DNA of 12,190 nt from Deltaproteobacteria bacterium. Lineage in GTDB: Bacteria > Desulfobacterota > Syntrophia > Syntrophales > UBA2192. Numbering within the stretch: the stretch's first letter is position 1; every line of letters begins with the position of its first letter. The notes under the pieces were generated by a model, which worked only from the letters and a program-made list of their open reading frames with translations, did no database searches and had not been told where the DNA came from. The stretch spans positions 1 to 12,190 of the forward strand of contig JAPLJU010000145.1 in assembly GCA_026388445.1 (NCBI GenBank), given 5' to 3'. This document shows, one piece after another, positions 5,493 through 12,190 of this stretch. Both the position numbers and the translations under genes were made by a program.

Positions 5493-8095
5493 CAAATTTT
5501 ATCGTCGAAGAGGGTGCCCTTTTTGATCACCCTGGAGCGTCTCGCCTCTGACTCCTCCAGGCCGAGAACATGGGTCAGGATCTCCATGGGCCTGGCTGTT
5601 CCCCCCTCTGCCTGAAGGAGAAGGAGAAAGATTTTGCGGACTTGCCGGTCCATGAAAAGGCGCCCGACATAGGGCCGTATATTTTTCTGACGGGTCCTGT
5701 CCCTCTCATGGCGGCTCACAATACACTCCGCTTTCCCGAGAAATTCCCCGATCCTTTCCTCGAGATCATGAAGGCGATTTCCGGCAAGGCCGTCAGGCAA
5801 CCGGATCTCGTATTCAAAGCCTCTGATATTCTTGAGAAGTTCCCGATCGCCGGGGAAGACCTCCCGTATGCTCTCCACGGAAAGACCGGAAGGAAGCCTC
5901 GCGTTGATCCTCCGGCAAAGATTCTCCGGGGCCTCCAGGCGGGTATCTGCAACATGCAGGTCGGCGTATTCCCCGACGCTCTCCATCCCCACGGCGGTGG
6001 CGTGACCGAATGAAAGCCTGGAATGGGGACGAAAACCCTCGGAGTACAAAAGGGGCACACCGCCCTGCCTGATCGCCCGGATGAGGGCCGAGGCTATTTC
6101 CAGGTGCGAGAGAAATCTCGCATCTCCGCCCTTTATGAACTTGAGCCGCCATTTCCCGCCGGCCGGGCCTCCAGCTTTTTTCTGGATTTCCTCCGATTTG
6201 ACGATCCTTTCTTCCGGCTCCTTTGCTCTGATGATCTCGATGGAGTCAAAATCACAGACCCCGCAGGCCTGGCATTCCGCAGTCCGGCAGTCCGGGGTGA
6301 GAGAGCCCGTGCGTGCTTTCTGATACTCCGCCAGGAGAAAATCCCTGGAAAGGCCGCAGTCCACCCCTGCCCACGGCAGGGGCTCATCAACCCAGCGGTT
6401 CCGGAGGTAGTCTGCCGCGCGGATGCCGGTCTCCTCCAGGGCCTTCTGCCAGCTGTCGAAATTGAAAGCGTCGCTCCAGCCGTCAAACCGGCAGCCCAGG
6501 CGGTAGGCCTTTTCGACAAGCGCGGCAAGCCGCTCGTCGCCCCGCGAGAAGATGCCTTCCAGATGGCTCATCCGGCCGTCGTGCCATTTGAGCGGGAGAT
6601 TCCGGTGGGTGAGGCGCTTTTTAAAGAATCGCTGCTTGTCCAGGATCTCCTCCAGTTCCGCCTGTGGGCACCACTGGAAGGGGGTGTGGGACTTGGGGAC
6701 AAATGTGGACAGGGCAAGATTGACCTGTTTCTGGGACTTCCCCTCCCGGAGCACCTTCAAGGCGAGGTCCGCGATCCCCTCCAGGTCCTCTTCCCGTTCC
6801 CCCGGGATGCCGATCATGAAATATAGTTTGACGGACCTCCATCCCGCTTCGAAGACGCGCCTCGCCGTTTCAAGGAGATCCTGCTCCGTGTTCCCTTTGT
6901 TGAGGACATCCCTCAACCGCTGGGTGCCAGCTTCGGGCGCCAGGGTAAAACTGGTCTTCCTCACTCTCCTGATCTCTTCGATGAGCTTCTGACTGAGTGT
7001 TTCCACCCTCAGAGAGGGGAGCCCGATGGCAATGCGCCTGTCGTAAAACCGGTTCATAAAATCGGATAGAACGTACTCGATCTTCGAATAATCGCCTGTG
7101 CTGAGTGAAAGAAGGGAGATTTCGTCGTAGCCCGTGGAGCAGAGCATCTCCTCGGCCATGACCCGCAGGACATCGGGAGAGCGCTCCCGCACGGGCCGCC
7201 AGATCATCCCCGCCTGGCAGAACCGGCAGCCTCTCGTGCATCCCCGCGCAATCTCGAGGGTGACCCTGTCGTGAATCGTGTTCATGAGAGGGACGAGGGG
7301 CTTTCCGGGCAGGCGCCACGCATCGAGATCCATGACGATCCTTTTTTTGATCCTCGCCGTATCCCTGTGAATGGCGGGAACATAGATGCCCTCAATTTCG
7401 GATAGCATGGCCAGGCGCTTCTCCCGACGGTCGCCTCTTTCTTTCGCTGCCCGGACGGCCCGCGCAATTTCCAGGACGACCTCTTCCCCCTCGCCGATAA
7501 CGATGGCGTCAAAGAAGGGTGCGACGGGCGCAGGATTGAAGGCGCAGGGCCCACCGGCGATGACCAGGGGATCCCCTTCCCGTCTGTCTTCGGACCGAAG
7601 CGGGATGCCCCCCAGGTCGAGCATGTTCAGGACGTTCGTGTACGAGAGTTCATACTGCAGTGAAAATCCCACGATGTCGAAGTCCCGGAGGACCGTTCGC
7701 GACTCCAGAGAGGCGAGCTGCAGCCCGGCCGCTCTCATGCGGCGCTCCATGTCCGGCCACGGGGCGTAAAAGCGCTCCGCGACGATGGTGGGATCGCTGT
7801 TCAGGATGGCGTAGAGGATCTGGAGGCCCAGGTGGGACATGCCCACCTCATAGGCATCGGGAAAGGCCAGCGCAAAGGACAACCGGCATTTTGCCCTGTC
7901 CTTGCGGATGGCGTTGACTTCACCACCGATGTAACGGCTCGGTTTTTCCACAACGGAGAGGATATCACTGAAAGATACCGGCCCCGAAAGAGCACAGACC
8001 TCTCCCGCGCTTGCGCCTGCCGTCGGAAGCAGGGCTTCTCCCGCATGTTTCCTTTCGGGCGTCCAGTCGCCCCTGCGACGAGGCTTAAGGGTCAT
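5489..8095 (-). CDS. Radical SAM protein fused to DUF2344 (TIGR03960 + TIGR03936 type), function unknown
   Basis: Uncharacterised radical SAM enzyme of 868 residues. The N-terminal part (about 40-215) resembles a B12-binding fold (FALAFPDAYEVGMSHLG, IAGGPCAFNPAPVAPFFDA, VIGEGEEV) but has no DxHxxG cobalamin motif. The central radical SAM domain (about 270-520) has the cluster motif CTRGCRFC with Cys286, Cys290 and Cys293. A cysteine cluster follows (Cys603, Cys608, Cys611, Cys614; ECQACGVCDF), perhaps for a second metal site. The C-terminal DUF2344 region (about 648-835) begins WRLKFIKGGDARFLSHLE. In many bacteria the two halves are separate neighbouring genes; here they are fused, at about the usual combined length. 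The ATG at 8095 overlaps the mdh stop codon as ATGA with no clear ribosome binding site, so coupling to mdh is likely; the frame stays open to 8236 inside mdh, but that extension is not protein-like. The family is often linked to rplU-rpmA, which suggests an RNA or ribosome role (inference). Confidence 0.9.
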   Translation of the reverse strand: MTLKPRRRGDWTPERKHAGEALLPTAGASAGEVCALSGPVSFSDILSVVEKPSRYIGGEVNAIRKDRAKCRLSFALAFPDAYEVGMSHLGLQILYAILNSDPTIVAERFYAPWPDMERRMRAAGLQLASLESRTVLRDFDIVGFSLQYELSYTNVLNMLDLGGIPLRSEDRREGDPLVIAGGPCAFNPAPVAPFFDAIVIGEGEEVVLEIARAVRAAKERGDRREKRLAMLSEIEGIYVPAIHRDTARIKKRIVMDLDAWRLPGKPLVPLMNTIHDRVTLEIARGCTRGCRFCQAGMIWRPVRERSPDVLRVMAEEMLCSTGYDEISLLSLSTGDYSKIEYVLSDFMNRFYDRRIAIGLPSLRVETLSQKLIEEIRRVRKTSFTLAPEAGTQRLRDVLNKGNTEQDLLETARRVFEAGWRSVKLYFMIGIPGEREEDLEGIADLALKVLREGKSQKQVNLALSTFVPKSHTPFQWCPQAELEEILDKQRFFKKRLTHRNLPLKWHDGRMSHLEGIFSRGDERLAALVEKAYRLGCRFDGWSDAFNFDSWQKALEETGIRAADYLRNRWVDEPLPWAGVDCGLSRDFLLAEYQKARTGSLTPDCRTAECQACGVCDFDSIEIIRAKEPEERIVKSEEIQKKAGGPAGGKWRLKFIKGGDARFLSHLEIASALIRAIRQGGVPLLYSEGFRPHSRLSFGHATAVGMESVGEYADLHVADTRLEAPENLCRRINARLPSGLSVESIREVFPGDRELLKNIRGFEYEIRLPDGLAGNRLHDLEERIGEFLGKAECIVSRHERDRTRQKNIRPYVGRLFMDRQVRKIFLLLLQAEGGTARPMEILTHVLGLEESEARRSRVIKKGTLFDDKIC

Positions 8096-9024
8096 GAGAT
8101 GTGAAGTTCTTTGAATGTTTTCTGCACGAGCCCGGCAGACCGGCGCAGCGCATCGCGTTCTTCCGCCGTCAGCTCGATCTCGTATCTGCCTTCGATGCCG
8201 GCCGCACCCAGTTTGACCGGTATACCGATGAAGCAACCCCGGATGCCGTACTGGCCGTCGAGGTATGTGGAGGCCGGTACGACCCGCTTGCTGTCCCGGA
8301 GGATGGCCTCGACCATGACGAAAACGGCGGCGGACGGGGCATGAAAGGCGCTTCCGGTCTTGAGAAGACCCACGATCTCCGCCCCGCCGCTTTTTGTTCG
8401 CTCGATGATGGCCCGAAGCCGCTCCGGCTTCAGAAGTTGACTGACCGGGACCCCTTTCAGTGTCGTGCAGCGGCCCACAGGCACCATGCTGTCTCCGTGT
8501 CCGCCCAGGACCAGCGCTTCAATTTCCCTCGGCGCCACCCCCAGTTCCTCAGCCAGAAAGAGCTGATATCGGGCCGAGTCCAGAACACCCCCCATGCCGA
8601 TGACGCAATGGACGGGAAAACCGGAGACCTTCCAGGCAAGCTGGGTCATCACATCCACGGGGTTTGTGACCATGAGCAGGATGCATTCCGGTGCCTGGGT
8701 CTTGATCTTCTCCGTGACGGATTGGATGATCTGCCCGTTTTTAGCGGCGAGCTCCTCCCGGCTCATGCCGGGCAGTCTCGCAAAACCCGCCGTGACCACG
8801 ACGATCCGGGATCCGCGGATCTCCGAAAAATCATTGGTCCCCCTGATCTTCGCGTCAAAGCCCTCGATCCCTGCAGACTGGGCGATATCCAGGGCCTTCC
8901 CCTGGGGCATCCCCTCAACAATATCCACCAGAACAACCTGTGCAAGATCGTGCTCCACGATTCTCTGAGCAACCATGGTCCCGACAAAACCGGCACCGAC
9001 CACAGACACTTTAGGAATGATCAT
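8092..9024 (-). CDS. mdh: Malate dehydrogenase (LDH-like, NAD-dependent)
   Basis: Cytoplasmic enzyme interconverting malate and oxaloacetate with NAD(H). The 310 residues show the NAD-binding GAGFVG (10-15), Asp34 for the ribose hydroxyls, the substrate loop FARLPGMSRE with Arg83 and Arg89, VTNPVDVMT (119-127; Asn121), Asp149 and Arg152 in VLDSARYQ, and the catalytic His176 in GGHGDSM. Arg83 sits at the specificity position where lactate dehydrogenases carry Gln, and the PGMSR signature is typical of malate dehydrogenases in this LDH-like group. AGGAG lies 6 nt upstream of the ATG. The stop codon overlaps the start of the radical SAM gene. A short hypothetical gene precedes it by 67 nt on the same strand. 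Confidence 0.95.
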   Translation of the reverse strand: MIIPKVSVVGAGFVGTMVAQRIVEHDLAQVVLVDIVEGMPQGKALDIAQSAGIEGFDAKIRGTNDFSEIRGSRIVVVTAGFARLPGMSREELAAKNGQIIQSVTEKIKTQAPECILLMVTNPVDVMTQLAWKVSGFPVHCVIGMGGVLDSARYQLFLAEELGVAPREIEALVLGGHGDSMVPVGRCTTLKGVPVSQLLKPERLRAIIERTKSGGAEIVGLLKTGSAFHAPSAAVFVMVEAILRDSKRVVPASTYLDGQYGIRGCFIGIPVKLGAAGIEGRYEIELTAEERDALRRSAGLVQKTFKELHIS

Positions 9025-9091
9025 ACTGGACTCCTACTTCATTGATGGTCCGCTGAACGCCCGTCCGCACCGGGGGTGTGCGGTGAAGTCG

Positions 9092-9499
9092 CTATTCACC
9101 GGGGGCATCCACTTTCTGCTCCGGCAGCAGACCATACTTCCAGGGGTTTTTCCGGATGTCATGATATTTCGACAGAACGAACCGGGAGGGGAATTGGGGC
9201 TTCGAAATGTAGGGGAGCGAGTCTTTCTTGAAGTGATGCTCGAAATCTCTGAAGACTTTTTCCCGATCCCGGACGGGGACAAAGGCCCTCACGTTCATAT
9301 ACTCAAAAAGGACTTCCGGTCCGTACATTTTTCGTGTCATTTCATAGTGCTCCCGCCGGTCGAAATATTCCTCCTTCACCTCAACTTTGACCCTCGCGAT
9401 GAAGACGACTTTAACCGTATCCTGCGAGATGGGGCGGGACTGGTCATAGACCTCGGCGGATAACTGGTTCGGCAGGCTTATCTTCTCCACGAGTTTCAT
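9092..9499 (-). CDS. Conserved hypothetical protein
   Basis: I cannot assign a known domain or function. The 135-residue product is soluble with no signal peptide, membrane segment or cysteines. It begins MKLVEKISLPNQLSAEVYDQ, has a beta-rich middle (DTVKVVFIARVKVEVKEEYF), and ends in a basic and aromatic segment (DSLPYISKPQFPSRF, SKYHDIRKNPWKYG). The pattern looks like a true protein family rather than a chance reading frame. The start is uncertain. The ATG at 9499 has AGGAGGG about 11 nt upstream and begins what looks like the folded core. An ATG at 9577 (GGAAAGG upstream) would add 26 mostly charged residues containing rarer codons such as ATA, CGA and AGA. It lies 67 nt before mdh on the same strand and may share its transcript. 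Confidence 0.75.
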   Translation of the reverse strand: MKLVEKISLPNQLSAEVYDQSRPISQDTVKVVFIARVKVEVKEEYFDRREHYEMTRKMYGPEVLFEYMNVRAFVPVRDREKVFRDFEHHFKKDSLPYISKPQFPSRFVLSKYHDIRKNPWKYGLLPEQKVDAPGE

Positions 9500-9592
9500 C
9501 CGCTCGAATCCCTCCTGGGGTCTTCGCTCCGAAGATGTCTTGCCGTCACGGGGGCGCTCCCGTATGGCCTCGGTCATGGTAAGCCTTTCCAC

Positions 9593-9621
9593 TTGACGTC
9601 CAGCGGCGTTGCGCCTATACT
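9593..9621 (+). promoter_or_regulatory. Sigma-70 promoter of purU
   Basis: TTGACG (9593-9598, five of six) is followed after exactly 17 bp by TATACT (9616-9621, five of six). Transcription would begin near 9628, leaving a leader of about 60 nt before the purU ATG. No riboswitch-like structure was recognised in that leader. Confidence 0.75.
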
Positions 9622-9687
9622 TCCGCTCCACCGAAAACAGGGTTTTGTATTTAACACATCTGCGAAGGAATTTGAAGGGATAAGAAA

Positions 9688-10545
9688 ATGGAAAGCCGCA
9701 ATGCCATCCTCCTTCTCACCTGCCCCGACAAGAAGGGCATCGTGGCATCGGTGTCCAACTTCATCTTCAACCACAACGGAAATATTGTCCACGCCGCCCA
9801 GCACACGTCGGAGACGGACAAGATCTTTTTCATGCGAATCGAATGGGAGTTGAACGGTTTTGACATCCAGAAAGATAAAATCGGTGAGGCTTTCGATGTG
9901 CTCGCCCGGCGATTCGACATGAAATGGGATCTTCATTTCACCGACCGGGTGGCGCGGACGGCCATCTTTGTATCCCGGCATCTGTACTGTTTCTATGATC
10001 TGGTATTCCGCCACCGGACGGGAGAATTCAGAACCGAAACCCCGCTCGTCATCAGCAACCACCTGGATGCAAAACCCCTGGCGGAGAGCTTCGGTCTTCC
10101 CTTCTACCACTTTCCGATCACTCCGGAAAACAAGGCTCAGCAGGAGGCCAGAGAATTAGAGGAACTGCAAAAACACAAGATTGATCTGATCGTCCTTGCC
10201 CGTTACATGCAGGTCCTGACGGGCCGGTTCGTCGATCTGTACCCCAATCGAATCATCAATATCCACCACTCCTTCCTTCCGGCCTTTGCCGGGGGAAAAC
10301 CCTACCAGCAGGCCTACGACAGGGGTGTGAAGATCATCGGGGCATCGAGCCACTATGTCACGGAGTCTCTCGATGACGGCCCCATCATCGCCCAGGACAT
10401 CATCCGAACCTCCCACCGGGATTCCGTGGAAGACATGAAGATGAAGGGAAAAGACGTGGAGAGGATGGTCCTGGCCAAGGCGGTGAAGCTGCATCTGGAG
10501 CACCGGATCCTCGTTCACGGCTCAAAGACCATCGTTCTGGAATAG
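9688..10545 (+). CDS. purU: Formyltetrahydrofolate deformylase
   Basis: Hydrolyses 10-formyltetrahydrofolate to formate and tetrahydrofolate, balancing the one-carbon pool and supplying formate. The 285 residues hold an N-terminal ACT domain (about 5-85; LLLTCPDKKGIVASVSNFI) and a formyltransferase-like catalytic domain (about 88-285). Catalytic residues are visible: Asn191 and His193 in NIHHSFLP, and Asp229 in TESLDDGP. Other family marks are SRHLYCFYDLVFR and the C-terminal SHRDSVEDMKMKGKDVER. Length is normal. AAGGGA lies 7 nt before the ATG. The ACT domain suggests allosteric control by a small ligand; in E. coli PurU this is methionine and glycine, which cannot be confirmed here. It has its own promoter and probably its own terminator. 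Confidence 0.95.
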   Translation: MESRNAILLLTCPDKKGIVASVSNFIFNHNGNIVHAAQHTSETDKIFFMRIEWELNGFDIQKDKIGEAFDVLARRFDMKWDLHFTDRVARTAIFVSRHLYCFYDLVFRHRTGEFRTETPLVISNHLDAKPLAESFGLPFYHFPITPENKAQQEARELEELQKHKIDLIVLARYMQVLTGRFVDLYPNRIINIHHSFLPAFAGGKPYQQAYDRGVKIIGASSHYVTESLDDGPIIAQDIIRTSHRDSVEDMKMKGKDVERMVLAKAVKLHLEHRILVHGSKTIVLE

Positions 10546-10551
10546 GACAGG

Positions 10552-10604
10552 GGCTTCCCTTTCGCCGGCCCGGGCTGAAGCGTTATCGGGGAGCCTCTTT
10601 TTTT
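10552..10604 (+). terminator. Likely purU terminator
   Basis: GGCTTCCC (10552-10559) pairs with GGGGAGCC (10588-10595), eight pairs with one G-U, around a 28-nt GC-rich loop that may fold further. After TC come seven T (10598-10604). It starts 6 nt after the purU stop codon. It ends only 10 nt before the ATG of the next gene. Confidence 0.6.
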
Positions 10605-10614
10605 CGAACACGCC

Positions 10615-11427
10615 ATGGAAAAAGATCTCATTCATCTCTGTCAGCCCGACGGAAAGAAATCCTGCGGGGCCTGCTGCGGGCTCTACAACTACGCCGACAG
10701 CAGAAAGGAAGCCCTCGAGAAGCGGCTGACGCAGCGCACCCGGCTCTTCCGTGTGACCGTCCGGGGACGGGCCGACCTGTCCTTCTTCTCGGAGAAGGTC
10801 AGGCAGAAGGAGGATCAAGGCAGGCTCTACGAAGTCATATACTGCTGCGAGTACCTGGGGTTTCTCGATGCCGGCGGCACGAAGGTCGGTTGCCTCCTCC
10901 ACCCGCGTCAGAACGGCGGTGAGGACCTGAGGGGCGTTTCCTTCTATGGCAGGGAACTTTGCGACGGCCATGTGTGCCCGAGCTATCACTACATCTCCAG
11001 GGAAGAGAAACTGGCCCTCATCGAGATTATCGATGACTGGTACCTTTTCGGGCTCGTCATGACCGACATTGATCTCGTCAAAGAGTATTTCCGGTTGGTC
11101 GGCGAGGCCGTCGGCGAGATGCCGCGCCACCTTCGTTTCAGGGATCCCCGACTCCGGGACATTGCCCTTCGTTTCTTCCGGCTGAAGGTCGAATGGCCCT
11201 TCCGTTCACTCGACACCAACCGTTTCGGCAAGTACTACTTTGACGGATCGCAGTACATGATCCGTTACATTGACTACGAGTCCCTGGGTTGCGAAAAATC
11301 GAGGTTTGATCGTATTTTCATGAGCCTGTCCTCCGTCTTTCAGGACGGAGAGGCGCTCCGGAGGGCCGAACAAATCATCGACGAGAACCTCCGGGAATTC
11401 GTCGGTACCTACGCCCGAAAGCATTGA
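10615..11427 (+). CDS. Cysteine-cluster protein, YkgJ-like (CxxCC), function unknown
   Basis: A 270-residue protein with ten cysteines, most in the first 121 residues: Cys9, Cys17, Cys20, Cys21 (SCGACCGLYN), Cys77, Cys78 (CCEYLGFLD), Cys93 (GCLLHP), Cys116 and Cys121 (CDGHVCPSYH), plus a lone Cys246. The CxxCC then C-LGF, GCLLHP and C-x4-C order resembles the YkgJ-type putative zinc or iron-chelate-binding domain, so a metal site is likely (inference). The C-terminal half (about 130-270) is helical, charged and not recognised. There is no signal peptide or membrane segment. The first cysteines are only a few residues in, which supports this ATG, yet no ribosome binding site is seen: the nearest purine-rich run (GGGGAG) ends about 21 nt upstream, inside the terminator stem. 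The gene lies between purU and hpt. Confidence 0.85.
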   Translation: MEKDLIHLCQPDGKKSCGACCGLYNYADSRKEALEKRLTQRTRLFRVTVRGRADLSFFSEKVRQKEDQGRLYEVIYCCEYLGFLDAGGTKVGCLLHPRQNGGEDLRGVSFYGRELCDGHVCPSYHYISREEKLALIEIIDDWYLFGLVMTDIDLVKEYFRLVGEAVGEMPRHLRFRDPRLRDIALRFFRLKVEWPFRSLDTNRFGKYYFDGSQYMIRYIDYESLGCEKSRFDRIFMSLSSVFQDGEALRRAEQIIDENLREFVGTYARKH

Positions 11428-11433
11428 TTTAAA

Positions 11434-11462
11434 TTGACAATTTTTCGTCTCTTGGGTAGTGT
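11434..11462 (+). promoter_or_regulatory. Probable sigma-70 promoter of hpt
   Basis: A perfect TTGACA (11434-11439) is followed after 17 bp by TAGTGT (11457-11462), which keeps T1, A2 and T6 of the -10 consensus. It lies in an AT-rich gap just after the preceding stop codon. Transcription would begin near 11469, about 15 nt before the hpt ATG. Confidence 0.5.
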
Positions 11463-11483
11463 GTCTCGACGAGGGGACAGGCG

Positions 11484-12008
11484 ATGGAGAGATACAGGAA
11501 AAAGGTCCTTTACAGCAGGGATGTCATCGACGAGCGCGTGAAGGCACTTGCCGGGCAAGTCTCCAGGGACTTCAGTGGAAAGGACCTCATCGTGGTGGGG
11601 GTGCTGAAGGGCTCCTTCATGTTCATGGCGGATCTCATACGGGCCATGACGATCCCCTGCACGATCGACTTCATCCGGCTGGCCAGTTATGGCTCCGCAA
11701 CCGTCACTTCGGGAAAAGTCCGGATCACGAAGGACATTGAAACACCCATCACCGGCAGGGATGTGCTCATCGTGGAGGACATCATTGATACCGGTCTCAC
11801 GCTGGCCTTTCTGAAGGAAAAACTGCTGGAGCGGAATCCCCGATCTTTGAAGTTCTGCACCCTGATCGACAAGAAGCACCGGCGGAAAGTCGAGTTTCAC
11901 TCCGATTACGTCGGCTTCGACCTCGATCAGGGATTCGTTGTGGGATACGGACTGGATTTCGATGAAAAGGCCCGTTATCTCCCCGATGTTTACGTTCTAG
12001 AAGAATAA
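11484..12008 (+). CDS. hpt: Hypoxanthine phosphoribosyltransferase
   Basis: Purine-salvage enzyme that joins hypoxanthine (often also guanine) to PRPP, giving IMP or GMP. The 174 residues show the bacterial type I pattern: VVGVLKGSFMFMADL (37-51), the flexible loop SYGSATVTSG (68-77), the PRPP-binding motif VLIVEDIIDTG (94-104) with Glu98, Asp99 and the likely general base Asp102, and the C-terminal YVGFDLDQGFVVGYGLDFDE with the base-binding region. Length is normal. GAGGGG lies 7 nt before the ATG. It has a candidate promoter directly upstream and is followed after 14 nt by the zinc-ribbon gene, which suggests a shared transcript. Confidence 0.95.
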   Translation: MERYRKKVLYSRDVIDERVKALAGQVSRDFSGKDLIVVGVLKGSFMFMADLIRAMTIPCTIDFIRLASYGSATVTSGKVRITKDIETPITGRDVLIVEDIIDTGLTLAFLKEKLLERNPRSLKFCTLIDKKHRRKVEFHSDYVGFDLDQGFVVGYGLDFDEKARYLPDVYVLEE

Positions 12009-12022
12009 AAGGAGGGGGCTTT

Positions 12023-12190
12023 ATGATCATCCAGTGCAAGGAATGCGGTACAAAATACCGGTTCGACGAAGCCCAGGTGAGCGGAGAGGGCGTTTGGGTT
12101 CGATGCAACCGCTGCGGCCATGTTTTCAACGAAAAGAAAACGGCAGAAGAGAAGATCATCAGCCTTGATAAGGTCGTCACCCCGGCTGCT
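12023..12190 (+). CDS. Zinc-ribbon (MJ0042-type) protein, C-terminus cut by window edge
   Basis: Only the first 56 codons are visible. The product begins MIIQCKECGTKYRFDEAQV and continues with VRCNRCGHVFNEKK, so it has two CxxC pairs (Cys5, Cys8, Cys28, Cys31) separated by 19 residues, as in the MJ0042 family zinc-ribbon found at the N-terminus of many deltaproteobacterial proteins of varied function. What follows the ribbon lies outside the window, so no role can be given. A very strong ribosome binding site, AAGGAGG, lies upstream in the 14-nt gap after hpt, which indicates co-transcription and good translation. Confidence 0.85.
   Translation, partial: MIIQCKECGTKYRFDEAQVSGEGVWVRCNRCGHVFNEKKTAEEKIISLDKVVTPAA

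Noticed and set aside
8092..9024. Lactate dehydrogenase instead of malate dehydrogenase
   Set aside because: Arg83 in the substrate loop and the PGMSR signature fit malate dehydrogenase; lactate enzymes carry Gln there.
8101..9045. 314-codon open frame on the plus strand opposite mdh
   Set aside because: Exact antisense of malate dehydrogenase; a known artefact in high-GC genomes. The minus-strand protein has all catalytic residues.
9065..9083. CCGCAC/GTGCGG inverted repeat between the hypothetical gene and mdh
   Set aside because: A 6-bp stem with no T run, so not a credible intrinsic terminator; too little for an operator claim.

Overview
This window carries ordinary-looking bacterial chromosomal DNA with fairly high GC. 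The gene content and order point to a deltaproteobacterium in the broad sense (Desulfobacterota or Syntrophales-like). The pointers are rplU-rpmA followed by obg and proB, an LDH-type malate dehydrogenase, a radical SAM/DUF2344 fusion, and a CHASE2 cyclase. This taxonomic reading is inference; there is no rRNA gene or other decisive marker. No tRNA, rRNA, CRISPR array, insertion sequence or phage gene was seen.

Left part (1-1936): a CHASE2-domain class III nucleotide cyclase runs off the left edge on the minus strand. It diverges from a methylated-DNA-protein-cysteine methyltransferase gene on the plus strand.

Centre (1964-9499, all minus strand): read in the direction of transcription the order is a conserved hypothetical gene, mdh, a long radical SAM-DUF2344 fusion gene, rplU, rpmA, a cold-shock gene, obg and proB. 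mdh and the radical SAM gene overlap by ATGA, and so do obg and proB, which suggests translational coupling. A near-perfect sigma-70 promoter for rplU-rpmA overlaps the radical SAM stop codon. A strong intrinsic terminator follows rpmA. A cold-shock gene with its own signals sits between rpmA and obg, where many relatives have the two adjacent. A further hairpin with a T-rich tail stands just before obg. The block joins ribosome and translation functions (L21, L27, Obg, Csp) with proline synthesis and malate oxidation.

Right part (9688-12190, all plus strand): purU (10-formyltetrahydrofolate hydrolase), a cysteine-rich YkgJ-like protein of unknown function, hpt (purine salvage), and the first 56 codons of a zinc-ribbon protein. 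purU and hpt both touch purine and one-carbon metabolism and each has a recognisable promoter.

I found no clearly new multi-gene system. The points most worth a second look are the uncharacterised radical SAM-DUF2344 fusion locked between mdh and the ribosomal protein promoter, the transcription-control hairpins in front of csp and obg, and the Cys-cluster protein that starts right after a terminator with no visible ribosome binding site.
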